DNA of 64,000 nucleotides from Bacillota bacterium (GTDB lineage Bacteria; Bacillota; Clostridia; Acetivibrionales; DTU013): NCBI GenBank assembly GCA_023411575.1, contig JAEYOP010000023.1, forward strand, positions 1-64,000, given 5' to 3'. Every line of letters begins with the position of its first letter. Within the stretch, counting starts at the first letter, position 1. The translations under genes and the position numbers were made by a program. The notes beneath the pieces were generated by a model that worked only from the letters and a program-made list of their open reading frames with translations, was not told where the DNA came from and did no database searches. Positions 1 through 8,533 of the stretch are shown one piece after another.

Positions 1-176
1 TCGGCTTCATCCCTGAGGCGTTCCTGCATTCGCGTTCTTTCCTTCACCCTTCTTCTTTAACTTGCCTTATTTACCTCATCCGCTTCCTTTGTCCTGTCCG
101 CTTGCTTCACCCTATCCGCCTATTGCGGACCATTTCAATCAATAAGGCGCAATATCTTTCGGCTGCATCCATCCCT

Positions 177-207
177 GAACCGGATTTATATTTCAGCCGA
201 TCCTTAG
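177..207 (-). repeat. partial copy of a dispersed repeat
   Basis: Read on the minus strand this 31-base stretch begins CTAAGGATCGGCT and ends TCCGGTTC. It matches the left arm of the long inverted repeat at 8235-8266 with one gap and a few mismatches. It lies just downstream of the HEAT-like gene. The rest of bases 1-213 holds no gene I can support. Confidence 0.55.
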
Positions 208-213
208 GAATGC

Positions 214-837
214 TTACATCAGCGCCTCTACCTGCTTTTTGGCTTTTTTATCGAGAATATCCCCGGAAAGAGCCTGGGCAATATAATCCCGAACCTCCTG
301 GGACGGCTGCTGTTTCAGTATCAGCGCCAATATGAACAATATATCCGTGAGGATAAGCTTCCTCATGGTTTCCTTGATGCCGTTCAGATCCACAGCCATC
401 AGTTTTTTCGCAATCCGGGAGCATAAACCGGGTTCCACGGGGACGATTTTGCCCAGCGCCTGGATGCATTGACGGACCGTGATGGGCTTCTCGTCGTTCA
501 GAAGCTGCAAATACGCATCCACCGTCGTGTCCATCCTGTTTTTCGCATCCCATTTGGCGTTTTCCGCAATCAGCGTCAATCCGATGCTTCTTTGATAGGA
601 ATTGTCGCTTGACAATTTACCCTTGAAAACCTCCCAGAACGGATAAACGTCACTGGAGCCGGACGACCGGTGCTGCAGCAGGAGCAGTACCTGATACCGG
701 ATTGTATCGTCTTTTTCGGAAAGCAATTCCACCAACTGCGGCAAGTCGCTCTCCTCCAACCCCATGGCAGCCTCCGGCAGATCCTTTTTGTCAATGGACA
801 TCAGTTTTCCCAAATCGACCACTTCCACACACCTCAT
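214..837 (-). CDS. HEAT-repeat-like protein
   Basis: A 207-residue soluble protein made of short amphipathic helix pairs (for example 'SDLPQLVELLSEKDDTIRYQ' and 'KPITVRQCIQALGKIVP'), the pattern of HEAT/Armadillo-like scaffolds in which a helix is followed by 'D..VR...'. No catalytic motif and no signal peptide are visible. Such proteins usually act as binding scaffolds; the partner cannot be deduced here. The GAGGTG ribosome-binding sequence lies inside the annotated first codons, so a GTG a few codons downstream (VEVVDLG or VVDLG) is a likely true start. It is last in a run of minus-strand genes and is separated from the FAD dehydrogenase by about 100 bases. Confidence 0.6.
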   Translation of the reverse strand: MRCVEVVDLGKLMSIDKKDLPEAAMGLEESDLPQLVELLSEKDDTIRYQVLLLLQHRSSGSSDVYPFWEVFKGKLSSDNSYQRSIGLTLIAENAKWDAKNRMDTTVDAYLQLLNDEKPITVRQCIQALGKIVPVEPGLCSRIAKKLMAVDLNGIKETMRKLILTDILFILALILKQQPSQEVRDYIAQALSGDILDKKAKKQVEALM

Positions 838-940
838 TCCACAATAAAATCAAATAAGGATATTACGGATAAAGAACTCCCCATCCATTCTCATTTTTGC
901 ATTTTCCAGTGCCAACAGTATGTCATATTTGTGTGTTTTT

Positions 941-2527
941 CTAAAGAGGCGCATACGTCCGGATGATCTGCTCCGCGATCCGTATGCCGTCTACGGCCGC
1001 GCTCACTATGCCGCCGGCATATCCGGCTCCTTCTCCCGCGGGATACAGGCCGCCTGCGTCCACCGCCTCCAGCGTGGCTCCGCGTAGAATCCTCACGGGA
1101 GACGAGGTCCGCGTTTCCACGCCGGTCAGCACCACGTCGGCCAGTGCGAAGCCCTTGAGCCGCCGGTCAAAATAGGGCACGGCTTCCTTCATCGCAGCCG
1201 TTACAAAGTCCGGCAGGCAGCCGTTCAGGTCCGCAAGCTCCAGGCTGCCCGTATAACTGGGCCGGACACCGCCGAAAGCCCTGGACGCCCTGCCCTCCAT
1301 AAAATCGGCAAGCCGCTGCGCCGGCGCGGCGCCGGACCGGCCTCCCAGCTCGAACGCCAGCCTCTCCCACCGCCTTTGGAATTCCACACCGGCCAGTACG
1401 TGGCCGCTTCCGAAATCGTTCGGTTCCACCGATACCACAAAGGCGCTGTTCGCGTTTTCCCTGTCCCGGGCGAAATAGCTCATCCCGTTCGTCACCACCG
1501 TATCCGGCTCGGAAGCCGATGCCACGACAACACCGCCGGGACACATGCAGAAGGAATACGCCGTTCTGCCGGCCATTTTGTAAAACAGCTGATAATCGGC
1601 AGCTCCCAGCGCGGGGCTGGCGGCAGCGGTTCCGTACTGCGCTCGGTTGACAAGCTCCTGCGGATGCTCGATCCTTACGCCAATGGAAAATGGCTTGGGC
1701 TGCATCGTGATGCCGCTCTTCTCCAGGCTTTCGAAGGTATCCCTTGCGCTGTGGCCGATTGCCAGTACGACCACCTCCGCAGGGATCTCCTCCTTGCCGT
1801 TTACCACTACGCCGGCAACCCTGCCGCCGTTTGTCAAAAGCGAGGTCACCTTTGCTCCGAACCGGATGTCCCCGCCGAGCTCGATCAGCCTGTTCCGCAT
1901 GTTCATGACGACCTGCCGGAGCACGTCGGAGCCGATATGGGGCTTTGCTTTGTACAGGATCTCCTCCGGAGCGCCCGCACGGTGATATTCCTCCAGCACT
2001 TTGTCGCAGCGCCGGTCGTTAATCCGGGTCGTCAGCTTTCCGTCCGAGAAGGTCCCCGCTCCGCCTTCGCCAAACTGGACATTGCTCTCGGGATCGAGCC
2101 TCCCGCCCTTCCAGTAGGCATTCACGGATACCGCCCGTTCCTCCACTTTCTTTCCCCGTTCCAGCACAAGCGGTTTGTAGCCTGAAGCCGCGAGGGTCAG
2201 CGCGGCGAAAATGCCCGCCGGACCGCTGCCTACCACCACCGGACGGCTGTTCAGCCTCAGGCTTCCGGGCAGGATCGGCTCCTCGGGCTCCTCCGCGGCT
2301 TCCCGCACATCCTTCCCCTTCCGCCAGGCACAGCCGTCGGGAATTTCCGCCAAAATGGAATAAACCCGGCTGACGTCGGGTTTTCTTCTTGCATCGATGG
2401 CTTCCTTGATCATTTTAAATTGTCTGAATTCGGCGGCATTGACGCCCAGCTTCTTTGCCGCCATCTTCCTGAGGTCCTCCGGCGTGCCGTCCAACGGCAG
2501 CCTGAGGTCCGTTATCATCAGTTTCAT
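941..2527 (-). CDS. FAD-dependent dehydrogenase (COG2509-type)
   Basis: A 528-residue flavoprotein. The dinucleotide-binding motif VVVGSGPAGIFAAL lies at residues 97-110, preceded by a roughly 90-residue N-terminal domain typical of the uncharacterised COG2509 family. A 'GEGGAGTFSDGKL' segment follows, and the C-terminal 'YPAGEGAGYAGGI' is the second FAD-contact motif. The family is found in many Clostridia; its substrate is unknown and geranylgeranyl-reductase-like folds are its relatives. It starts 13 bases after the cdaR stop and is probably in one transcript with cdaA-cdaR, a position more often held by glmM in Bacillota. The reaction is not deducible beyond FAD-dependent redox chemistry. 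Confidence 0.85.
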   Translation of the reverse strand: MKLMITDLRLPLDGTPEDLRKMAAKKLGVNAAEFRQFKMIKEAIDARRKPDVSRVYSILAEIPDGCAWRKGKDVREAAEEPEEPILPGSLRLNSRPVVVGSGPAGIFAALTLAASGYKPLVLERGKKVEERAVSVNAYWKGGRLDPESNVQFGEGGAGTFSDGKLTTRINDRRCDKVLEEYHRAGAPEEILYKAKPHIGSDVLRQVVMNMRNRLIELGGDIRFGAKVTSLLTNGGRVAGVVVNGKEEIPAEVVVLAIGHSARDTFESLEKSGITMQPKPFSIGVRIEHPQELVNRAQYGTAAASPALGAADYQLFYKMAGRTAYSFCMCPGGVVVASASEPDTVVTNGMSYFARDRENANSAFVVSVEPNDFGSGHVLAGVEFQRRWERLAFELGGRSGAAPAQRLADFMEGRASRAFGGVRPSYTGSLELADLNGCLPDFVTAAMKEAVPYFDRRLKGFALADVVLTGVETRTSSPVRILRGATLEAVDAGGLYPAGEGAGYAGGIVSAAVDGIRIAEQIIRTYAPL

Positions 2528-2539
2528 ATTCCCACCCTG

Positions 2540-3778
2540 TCACGGCACCGTCGGTGCAGTGGTCTCGGTCGTTTTCGTTACGATTACGTCTACATAGGCC
2601 TGAGTCAATAGTTTAACCTGTGAAGGCAGGCTTATATTCAGGGGCAGCTTGTGCGTCCCCTCACCCAGGCCCGAAACATCAACCGCGGGCTTTAACACGC
2701 TGGCCTGCAAATCCTCCACATCCCGCTGCATGCCCTTGACCTGGAGCGTCAGCTTATCCGTCTTGATCTCGTAGGTCAGGGTTCCGTCATTGAGTCCGTT
2801 CAGGATCGAAATATCCTCCTGGGACATCTCGATGGCCCTGGTGACGAGCTTTTCCACATTGATACCCACCTTGATCTCCCGTTCGGAATTATCCACCAGC
2901 TTCACGCCGTTGGGCAGCACGAGGGGCACGGAAGCGGAATAGTTTGCGCTGATCCTGTCGATGTCGATCTGCTCCGTCTTTATGTCCGTGATCTTTTCCA
3001 GAGCGGCAGCAGGGCCTGTGACCAGAATCTCCACCGGCTCTATCATCCGCATGGTCTCCACATAATCGGCGGCCAGCCTGCCCCGGGTCACCAGCGAAAC
3101 GGGCAGCTTCTTTGCCACCTGGATGTTGACGGTCACCTTCAGATCCGTGCTCAGGCTGGTGATTTCCTTTCCATCGGTGTTGTACACCTTGCAGTCAACC
3201 GTTTTCGTCGTATCCCTGTCCAGGTTTTTCAGGTCCAGATTCGCCCGGATCGAACCCACGCTGTTGATAATGGATTCCTCCGCCACGATCTGCAGGGAAT
3301 CGGGGGACATGGTCGTATTCAACAGTTCATATCCCGGCTTCATGGTGATATTGGACTTCAATTCCACCGGGAAGGAGCCGCCCTTGTTCCTGGCAAGCTG
3401 GATGTCGATGGTCGGCGGGTTTGTTCCCACGATGGTGACATCCCTCTGGGTGCAGGTTGGTCCGGTGATTTTCAGTGTCTTGTCATTGACCGATTTGATC
3501 TGGGAAAAATCGAGAGCCGCTTCGAAATCGCTGCTCCGGACCCGGTCGATCGCCTCCCGCCGTCCCCTTATGGTGACGTCGATGCTGTTCCGGTAGGTAT
3601 TCTTGACGATGTAGCCGTTTTCATTCAAAAAGCCCGCATTCTCGATTTTCACCGGAATATTGTAAAAGGTCTTGGTGGTAAAGGGATTGGAGGTATTGGA
3701 AACATAAAGCCAGAACAGAACCGCAATCAAAACGGACATTATTTTTATGGTAATATCTTTTTTAAACAGGTCGTTCAT
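2540..3778 (-). CDS. cdaR: YbbR-domain protein, CdaA regulator
   Basis: A membrane-anchored protein with one N-terminal transmembrane helix (IKIMSVLIAVLFWLYVSN) followed by about 370 extracytoplasmic residues in four YbbR-like beta repeats. CdaR proteins modulate the diadenylate cyclase CdaA at the membrane. The upstream ATG at 3796 is possible, but the ATG at 3778 (MNDLFKKD) forms an ATGA overlap with the cdaA stop and has GGAGG about 11 bases ahead, so I chose it. Immediately downstream of cdaA, as usual in Bacillota; a short run of Thr at the C-terminus (TKTTETTAPT) is unremarkable. Confidence 0.88.
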   Translation of the reverse strand: MNDLFKKDITIKIMSVLIAVLFWLYVSNTSNPFTTKTFYNIPVKIENAGFLNENGYIVKNTYRNSIDVTIRGRREAIDRVRSSDFEAALDFSQIKSVNDKTLKITGPTCTQRDVTIVGTNPPTIDIQLARNKGGSFPVELKSNITMKPGYELLNTTMSPDSLQIVAEESIINSVGSIRANLDLKNLDRDTTKTVDCKVYNTDGKEITSLSTDLKVTVNIQVAKKLPVSLVTRGRLAADYVETMRMIEPVEILVTGPAAALEKITDIKTEQIDIDRISANYSASVPLVLPNGVKLVDNSEREIKVGINVEKLVTRAIEMSQEDISILNGLNDGTLTYEIKTDKLTLQVKGMQRDVEDLQASVLKPAVDVSGLGEGTHKLPLNISLPSQVKLLTQAYVDVIVTKTTETTAPTVP

Positions 3779-4650
3779 CCGGATTTGGTCCTCCATTTCC
3801 CGAGTCTTCTGCCGCGGGTATCCTTGTCGAGCAGGTTCTTGTTCAGCGCCTTTCGGAGCGTGTCGGGCGTCAGGTTCCTGGTAAGCCCCCCGTTGAGGGC
3901 AAAGGATATTTTCCCGGATTCCTCCGAGACCACCACGGCGATGGAATCCGAAACCTCGGTGATGCCGAGGGCGGCCCTGTGCCTCGTTCCCAGTTCCTTG
4001 CTCAGGTTCGGGTTGTCCGTGAGGGGGAGGAAGCAGGCCGCAGCCTTGATCCGGTTATCCCGGATGATAACCGCTCCGTCGTGCAGGGGCGTATCCGGCA
4101 CAAACAAATTGATGAGCAGTTCACTCGATACATTGGATTCCAGCTTCGTTCCCGTATTTATAATCTCGCCTATTTTCGTACCCCGCTCGATGACGATCAG
4201 CGCGCCGGTGTAATTGGAAGAAAGCTCGGTGCAGGCCTTTACGATTTCCTCGATGATGGCGGTGACCTGTATTCTGGCATTTTCTTCATCAAAATTGAAA
4301 ATATCCCGGAAGGTGCTTCTTCCGATCTGCTCCAGCGCCCTCCTGAGCTCCGGCTGGAAAAGGACGATGGCGCCGATGGCCATGACCGACAGGAGGTTGG
4401 AAAGAATGAAGTAAATGGTGGAAAGTCCGAGCAGCCGGCTCAGCTCCGTTGCGACCAGAATGAAAAGAATGCCTTTGATAAGCTGCCACGCACGGGTTTC
4501 CTTCACCAGGATGATGATCTTGTATACAACCCAGGCGACAACACTGATATCGATAATAGTCCGGATAATCGACAAAGGATCATTCAGGCCGATATAACCG
4601 GCAAAATTATCGAACATGTCCCGAAGATTAATACTGTTGAAAAAATCCAA
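3775..4650 (-). CDS. cdaA: diadenylate cyclase CdaA
   Basis: Makes c-di-AMP from two ATP. Three N-terminal hydrophobic helices (from about residue 26 to 100) precede the DAC domain. The catalytic DGA motif (LHDGAVII, D at about residue 191) and the RHR motif (GTRHRAALG, about residue 223) are both intact. The open frame extends to 4722, but the TTG at 4650 (giving MDFFNSIN) has GTGAGG placed correctly upstream and yields about 291 residues, close to the usual 270-280. Its stop overlaps the cdaR start by four bases, so the two are translationally coupled. c-di-AMP controls osmolyte and K+ transport in Bacillota. Confidence 0.92.
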   Translation of the reverse strand: MDFFNSINLRDMFDNFAGYIGLNDPLSIIRTIIDISVVAWVVYKIIILVKETRAWQLIKGILFILVATELSRLLGLSTIYFILSNLLSVMAIGAIVLFQPELRRALEQIGRSTFRDIFNFDEENARIQVTAIIEEIVKACTELSSNYTGALIVIERGTKIGEIINTGTKLESNVSSELLINLFVPDTPLHDGAVIIRDNRIKAAACFLPLTDNPNLSKELGTRHRAALGITEVSDSIAVVVSEESGKISFALNGGLTRNLTPDTLRKALNKNLLDKDTRGRRLGKWRTKSG

Positions 4651-4764
4651 GTGCCTCACACCCCTGTACCAGCTTAATTGAATTATACCTTCTTTTGTTC
4701 CATTTGTAAGCAGTTTTTTCACGAATTATATGAAATTACCCCAAGGAAATTTTGGGTAACTTCG

Positions 4765-5622
4765 CTAAATATTCCCCAGATAAACGTGCTTCAGGTAGCC
4801 GGTGGCGGCGACACGGGCTTCTTCCAGTACGGAAACCGGCGTCGGCGGTATGTCGGTCATGTTGTAGTTGGGAAAGAACCTCGAAAGGTGGAGCACGATC
4901 TCCGGCGAAACGGAAGAAAGCCATTTTGCCAGGCCGGCGATTTCTTCCGGCGAGTCGTTCAGGCCGGGAATCACCAGCGTGGTGACTTCCACATGACACC
5001 TGCCCGCCGCCGCTTCCACCGTCTTTTGCACCGCTTCCAGGGAGCCGCTGCAGATCCTTTTGTAAAACGCTTCCGTGAAAGCCTTGACGTCGATATTCAT
5101 CGCGTCTATAAAAGGAAGGAGCTTTGCCAGCGGCTCACTGCAAATGTACCCGTTTGTGACCAGTACGTTTACCATACCCTTTTCCTTTACAAGGCTTGCC
5201 GTGTCGAGAACATATTCATACCAAATGGATGGTTCATTGTAAGTATAAGCAACGCCGATATTGCCCTGCGTCTTGTATTCCTCCGCCAGGGCGGCCAGAT
5301 CGGCCGGCTCCAGCAGCGCGGTTTTCGCATCCCGGTGGGCGATGGTCCAGTTCTGGCAGAAGCCGCATTTGAAGTTGCAGCCGAAGGTGCCGGCGGACAG
5401 GATCCGGGCGCCGGGATGGAAATGATAAAGCGGTTTCTTTTCAATCGGGTCCAGGGCGACGGAGGCAACCCGGGCATAATTGAGGGAATAAAGCTCCCCG
5501 CCGGCGTTTTTCCTCGCGCGGCAAGCCCCCACGCCCTCCGGTGAGAGGATGCACCCGTGGGGACAGAGGTGGCACTGCACCTTGTCTTCTTCCAGCTTTT
5601 CATAAAACATCGCCTGCTTCAT
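4765..5622 (-). CDS. amrS: AmmeMemoRadiSam radical SAM enzyme
   Basis: A 285-residue radical SAM protein. The 4Fe-4S cluster motif CNFKCGFC (C82, C86, C89) is of the C-x3-C-x2-C type, and an additional N-terminal Cys cluster (CHLC..GC, then ACRARKN) is typical of the AmrS family (related to pyruvate formate-lyase activases). AGGAGA sits 9 bases before the ATG. The AmrB-AmrA fusion lies immediately upstream in the same orientation, so the complete three-part AmmeMemoRadiSam system is encoded in two genes. The family's biochemical role in bacteria is not established; modification of a small molecule or protein is an inference. Confidence 0.9.
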   Translation of the reverse strand: MKQAMFYEKLEEDKVQCHLCPHGCILSPEGVGACRARKNAGGELYSLNYARVASVALDPIEKKPLYHFHPGARILSAGTFGCNFKCGFCQNWTIAHRDAKTALLEPADLAALAEEYKTQGNIGVAYTYNEPSIWYEYVLDTASLVKEKGMVNVLVTNGYICSEPLAKLLPFIDAMNIDVKAFTEAFYKRICSGSLEAVQKTVEAAAGRCHVEVTTLVIPGLNDSPEEIAGLAKWLSSVSPEIVLHLSRFFPNYNMTDIPPTPVSVLEEARVAATGYLKHVYLGNI

Positions 5623-5715
5623 AATCGCTTTCTCCTGGGGAAACCCGTCGTGCCGGCGGACTTTATTCTCTCCTCTGGTGTTTAAGGCTTAAGGCCCTGT
5701 AAATTCATGCGAATC

Positions 5716-7125
5716 CTACCTGTGCCGGATCACTTCGAACCGCTCCAGGATGTAGTTTTCGTCCGGCTTTATGCCCGCCTTCTGCAGCGCGATCGCCACC
5801 TGCTTTTCCGGCGTATCCACGCCCTCCAGGTCGGGCAGCAGCAGGCCGGACCGTCTTCCGGCCCTTACGATCACGCCATACCGCTTTACGTCCAACTCCT
5901 CCATGGTTTCGATCACTTCCGGCTCGCCCAGGACGTCCACCGAGTATACAAGGCTGTCCAGCTCTTCTTCCTCGACGGCGTTGAACCTTGGGTCCTGCGT
6001 CCCCGAGCTGATGGCGTTATGTATGATTTCTTCGGCAATATTCTGCCGTGTTGGGGCAATGGTCCCGATACAGCCTCTCAGCTGTCCGGACTTTTTGATG
6101 GAAACGAAAACGCCCGTCCTTCTCTGGGCCATTTCCGGAGGAAGGACATCCGGCATATCGATCACGGTTCCGTTGTTCACGTACATTTCGAGGGATTTGC
6201 GGGCGAGGGCGACATAAGGGTCTTCCATGCTCCGCAGTTCGTTCATTTTTTCAATATCCGTCCTGTCCAGCCGGTTCAGCAGGCTTTCACCCTCCACCCG
6301 GGCGCCCGTTCCGAAGGCCGCCACGGAATATCCCACGCCGAACGGCCCTTCATAGGAATAGACCTCGGATTTGATCTCATAGCCGTCCAGTGCGCCGAAC
6401 ATCATGATAAAGGACCGCAGGCCGCATTCTCCCGCATTTTCAAGGAAGCCCTCCTCAAACTGGAGCAGCCCTTCCGGCTCCGGAACTTTCAGCAGTTCTA
6501 CCAGCTGCCGGTCAAACTCCGGGCCGTCGGCTTCGAACCCGTACGGGCCGTCCTCCTTCAGCTTGTGGGACAAATCGCCGCTCGCCAGGAACACCGCATT
6601 TTCCTCCGACTGCTCGACCGCCTGGGCGACGCAGCTTCCAAACCGGTACTGCTCCTTGAACGGCAGCCCCGAAACGGAAATATGGACAAGCTTGAAGCCG
6701 CTGTACTCCTTCGCCACAAAATACAGCGGAACAAGAGCCCCATGATCCAGTTCCTCCGATATCCCGTACCTTGCCGTAAGGGAGTCGTCCAGGCCGCCGC
6801 AGGGGATCCTTTCCGTATTTGCAATGCGGATGATGCTGCCGGCTAAAGACAGATCGTTCTCAAACTGCAGCTTGACGCCGGGGCTTCCGAACTTTTTAAA
6901 GCCGCCCTGGAGCGTATGCCGGATGTTGACATGGATAAAATCCTGAAAGATCGGTCCGTGCGGTGTGGTGAGAATGATCACCGACGGCTTGAGCTTTGCG
7001 ATTTCCCCCGCCGCCCTTTTCATCGCATCCGCAGTCGCGGCGGCTTCCCTTTCGGTTCCCTTCCCCACATCCGGTATCAATACCGGCGGGTGCGGAAAGA
7101 TAAACGCTCCCGATATCCTTCCCAT
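5716..7125 (-). CDS. AmmeMemoRadiSam B-A fusion protein
   Basis: A 469-residue two-domain protein. Residues 1-270 are the Memo/LigB-like B domain ('HPPVLIPDVGKG' near the start, 'TTPHGPIF', and 'LASGDLSHKL' with metal-binding-type His/Asp residues). Residues from about 290 to the end are the AMMECR1 A domain ('RRTGVFVSIKKSGQLRGCIG', with the RGCIG motif characteristic of AMMECR1). In many genomes these are separate genes; here they are one chain beside the radical SAM partner. AAAGGA precedes the ATG. The Memo domain resembles extradiol dioxygenases but its activity is unproven. Confidence 0.9.
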   Translation of the reverse strand: MGRISGAFIFPHPPVLIPDVGKGTEREAAATADAMKRAAGEIAKLKPSVIILTTPHGPIFQDFIHVNIRHTLQGGFKKFGSPGVKLQFENDLSLAGSIIRIANTERIPCGGLDDSLTARYGISEELDHGALVPLYFVAKEYSGFKLVHISVSGLPFKEQYRFGSCVAQAVEQSEENAVFLASGDLSHKLKEDGPYGFEADGPEFDRQLVELLKVPEPEGLLQFEEGFLENAGECGLRSFIMMFGALDGYEIKSEVYSYEGPFGVGYSVAAFGTGARVEGESLLNRLDRTDIEKMNELRSMEDPYVALARKSLEMYVNNGTVIDMPDVLPPEMAQRRTGVFVSIKKSGQLRGCIGTIAPTRQNIAEEIIHNAISSGTQDPRFNAVEEEELDSLVYSVDVLGEPEVIETMEELDVKRYGVIVRAGRRSGLLLPDLEGVDTPEKQVAIALQKAGIKPDENYILERFEVIRHR

Positions 7126-7180
7126 GAGCCCACGTCCTTTCTGGGGCCGGCGCCGCCCGACCGGCTTGACCGCCGTTCCG

Positions 7181-7282
7181 TCAGCGTCCGGTAATAATGG
7201 TATAACTCAACCCGGCAAAGATCGTTATGAAAAATGCAATGACGACAATAATAGCGACCCACTTAACCCATTTTCTGTCCAT
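7181..7282 (-). CDS. 33-residue single-span membrane peptide
   Basis: A short ORF reading MDRKWVKWV then a 20-residue hydrophobic helix (IIVVIAFFITIFAGLSY) and a short polar end (TIITGR). A G-rich AAGG-containing sequence precedes the ATG. Positive charges before the helix predict an N-in orientation. Small proteins of this form are common in Clostridia and seldom annotated; some resemble DUF4044-type peptides. Located between the B-A fusion gene and the Cof-type phosphatase, same strand. Function unknown. Confidence 0.5.
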   Translation of the reverse strand: MDRKWVKWVAIIVVIAFFITIFAGLSYTIITGR

Positions 7283-7339
7283 CTGACCTTACCCCGCCCA
7301 TTTCATGTTATTTATAGTTTGACTTTTTAATCGCATTTA

Positions 7340-8167
7340 TTACATGCGCGCGATTTTTTCTTCCTCAATCCAGCCGATCACTTCCGCCACGGCATGCATG
7401 TCGTGCCGCGCACAGCAGACGGCGGCGGCGGCCTTGACGGCGCCGGGCGCGTTGTCCACCGCGATCCCCACATCCGCCGCCTCTATAAGCTCCTTATCGT
7501 TGAAGTTGTCGCCCATGGCGATCACACACGGCTTCGGAGCGCCCAGTATTCCGGTCAGCGCCTTCAGGGCGTTGCCCTTGGAAGCGCCCCTGTTCAAAAG
7601 CTCCAGGAACTGCGGTTCGGAGTACACATGGCTGAAGGGCTCCTTGCAGCCCTGTAAGAATTCCTCCACCCTCCTGAGCTTTTCCGGGTGCCATTCCAGG
7701 ATGACCTTGTTCCACGGCTGCGGCACATGGTCGATATCCACCCGGATGGGGTCGAAATTCTCCCGGGTCCGGTGCGCGTCCGTATACTCGTTTTCCTTTG
7801 CAAAATAAACCCTGCCGCCATGGTACACCTGGATTCCGATGCCCGGGAAATGTTCCAGGACCCGCTTGACCGTTCCGAGGACTTCGGGACGGAGGTTGTC
7901 CTCCCAGAGGACCGCTTTCCGGCCGAAATCATAAATAACCGCCCCGTTGTACAGGATCGCCGGCACATTTACAGGCAATTCCTCCAGGTAGGGCCTGACC
8001 GAAAATTCCATCCGGCCCGTCGCCAGTGTAAAAAGACCGCCGCCCTCCGTAAACCGTTGGAGGGCCTTCCTGTTCTCCCCGCTCACCCTGCCGCTTCCGT
8101 CCAGCAAAGTCCCGTCCATGTCGCATACCAGAAGCCTGCCTTCAAAAGGGAACCGCCTCAACGCCAC
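7340..8167 (-). CDS. Cof-type HAD phosphatase
   Basis: A 275-residue HAD-superfamily hydrolase. Motif I is CDMDGTLLDG (nucleophile D16, acid D18), a 'LATGRM' motif II follows, K-rich segment 'RGASKGNAL' supplies motif III, and 'AMGDNFNDKELIEAAD' is motif IV. The large type IIB cap between motifs II and III identifies the Cof subfamily, which dephosphorylates sugar phosphates, FMN or PLP; the substrate is not predictable from the cap. The start is GTG with GGAAGG about four bases upstream. Probably monocistronic. Confidence 0.9.
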   Translation of the reverse strand: MALRRFPFEGRLLVCDMDGTLLDGSGRVSGENRKALQRFTEGGGLFTLATGRMEFSVRPYLEELPVNVPAILYNGAVIYDFGRKAVLWEDNLRPEVLGTVKRVLEHFPGIGIQVYHGGRVYFAKENEYTDAHRTRENFDPIRVDIDHVPQPWNKVILEWHPEKLRRVEEFLQGCKEPFSHVYSEPQFLELLNRGASKGNALKALTGILGAPKPCVIAMGDNFNDKELIEAADVGIAVDNAPGAVKAAAAVCCARHDMHAVAEVIGWIEEEKIARM

Positions 8168-8234
8168 ACATCCTTCCGCATTTCCTTCCAGTCATAATGC
8201 TACCATAATGCTACCCTCGCCACAAGAAGATAAA

Positions 8235-8367
8235 CTAAGGATCGGCTAAAATATTACTTCCGGTTCTTTTCCGAGGAAAGGAGCGGTTAGTTCCCGGCAA
8301 TATCCTTAGGGAAATTGGCCGGCTGTTCCTCGGAAAAGATTACCGGAAGTTATATTTTAACGAGTCC
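8235..8367. repeat. long imperfect inverted repeat
   Basis: Two arms of about 40 bases (8239-8278 and 8326-8367) are near-perfect reverse complements; both contain AACTTCCGGT- or TACTTCCGGT-like cores and TTTTCCGAGGAA. They flank about 47 bases with a second small dyad. The arms could fold into a very stable hairpin in RNA or DNA. A related sequence lies at 177-207, so this is a dispersed element. The remaining bases of the 366-base gap 8168-8533 hold only the sigma-gene promoter region; no other gene is seen. Confidence 0.75.
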
Positions 8368-8467
8368 TAAAGTTTTGTATTGAGCTCGGCCACCCATAGT
8401 TATATAATGACTGCGTAATTATTCGGTCATCCTTGGAGGCCGTTACAAAACTTTTTTTAAATTACGG

Positions 8468-8495
8468 TGAACCATTTTGCTCGGAGTTGTCTCTA
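8468..8495 (+). promoter_or_regulatory. candidate ECF-type promoter for the sigma operon
   Basis: TGAACC, 15 bases, then GTCTCTA resembles ECF-sigma promoters (TGAAC -35 and CGTC-like -10), with a plausible start site about 30 bases before the sigma-factor ATG. It would fit autoregulation, which is usual for ECF operons. The assignment is from motif resemblance only. Confidence 0.35.
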
Positions 8496-8533
8496 TATAG
8501 ATTGAGCGTTCGAAAAATAAAGGAGATACCGGG

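Noticed and set aside
1376..2185. 269-residue plus-strand frame
   Set aside because: Antisense of the FAD dehydrogenase; high G+C leaves long open frames on the complement.
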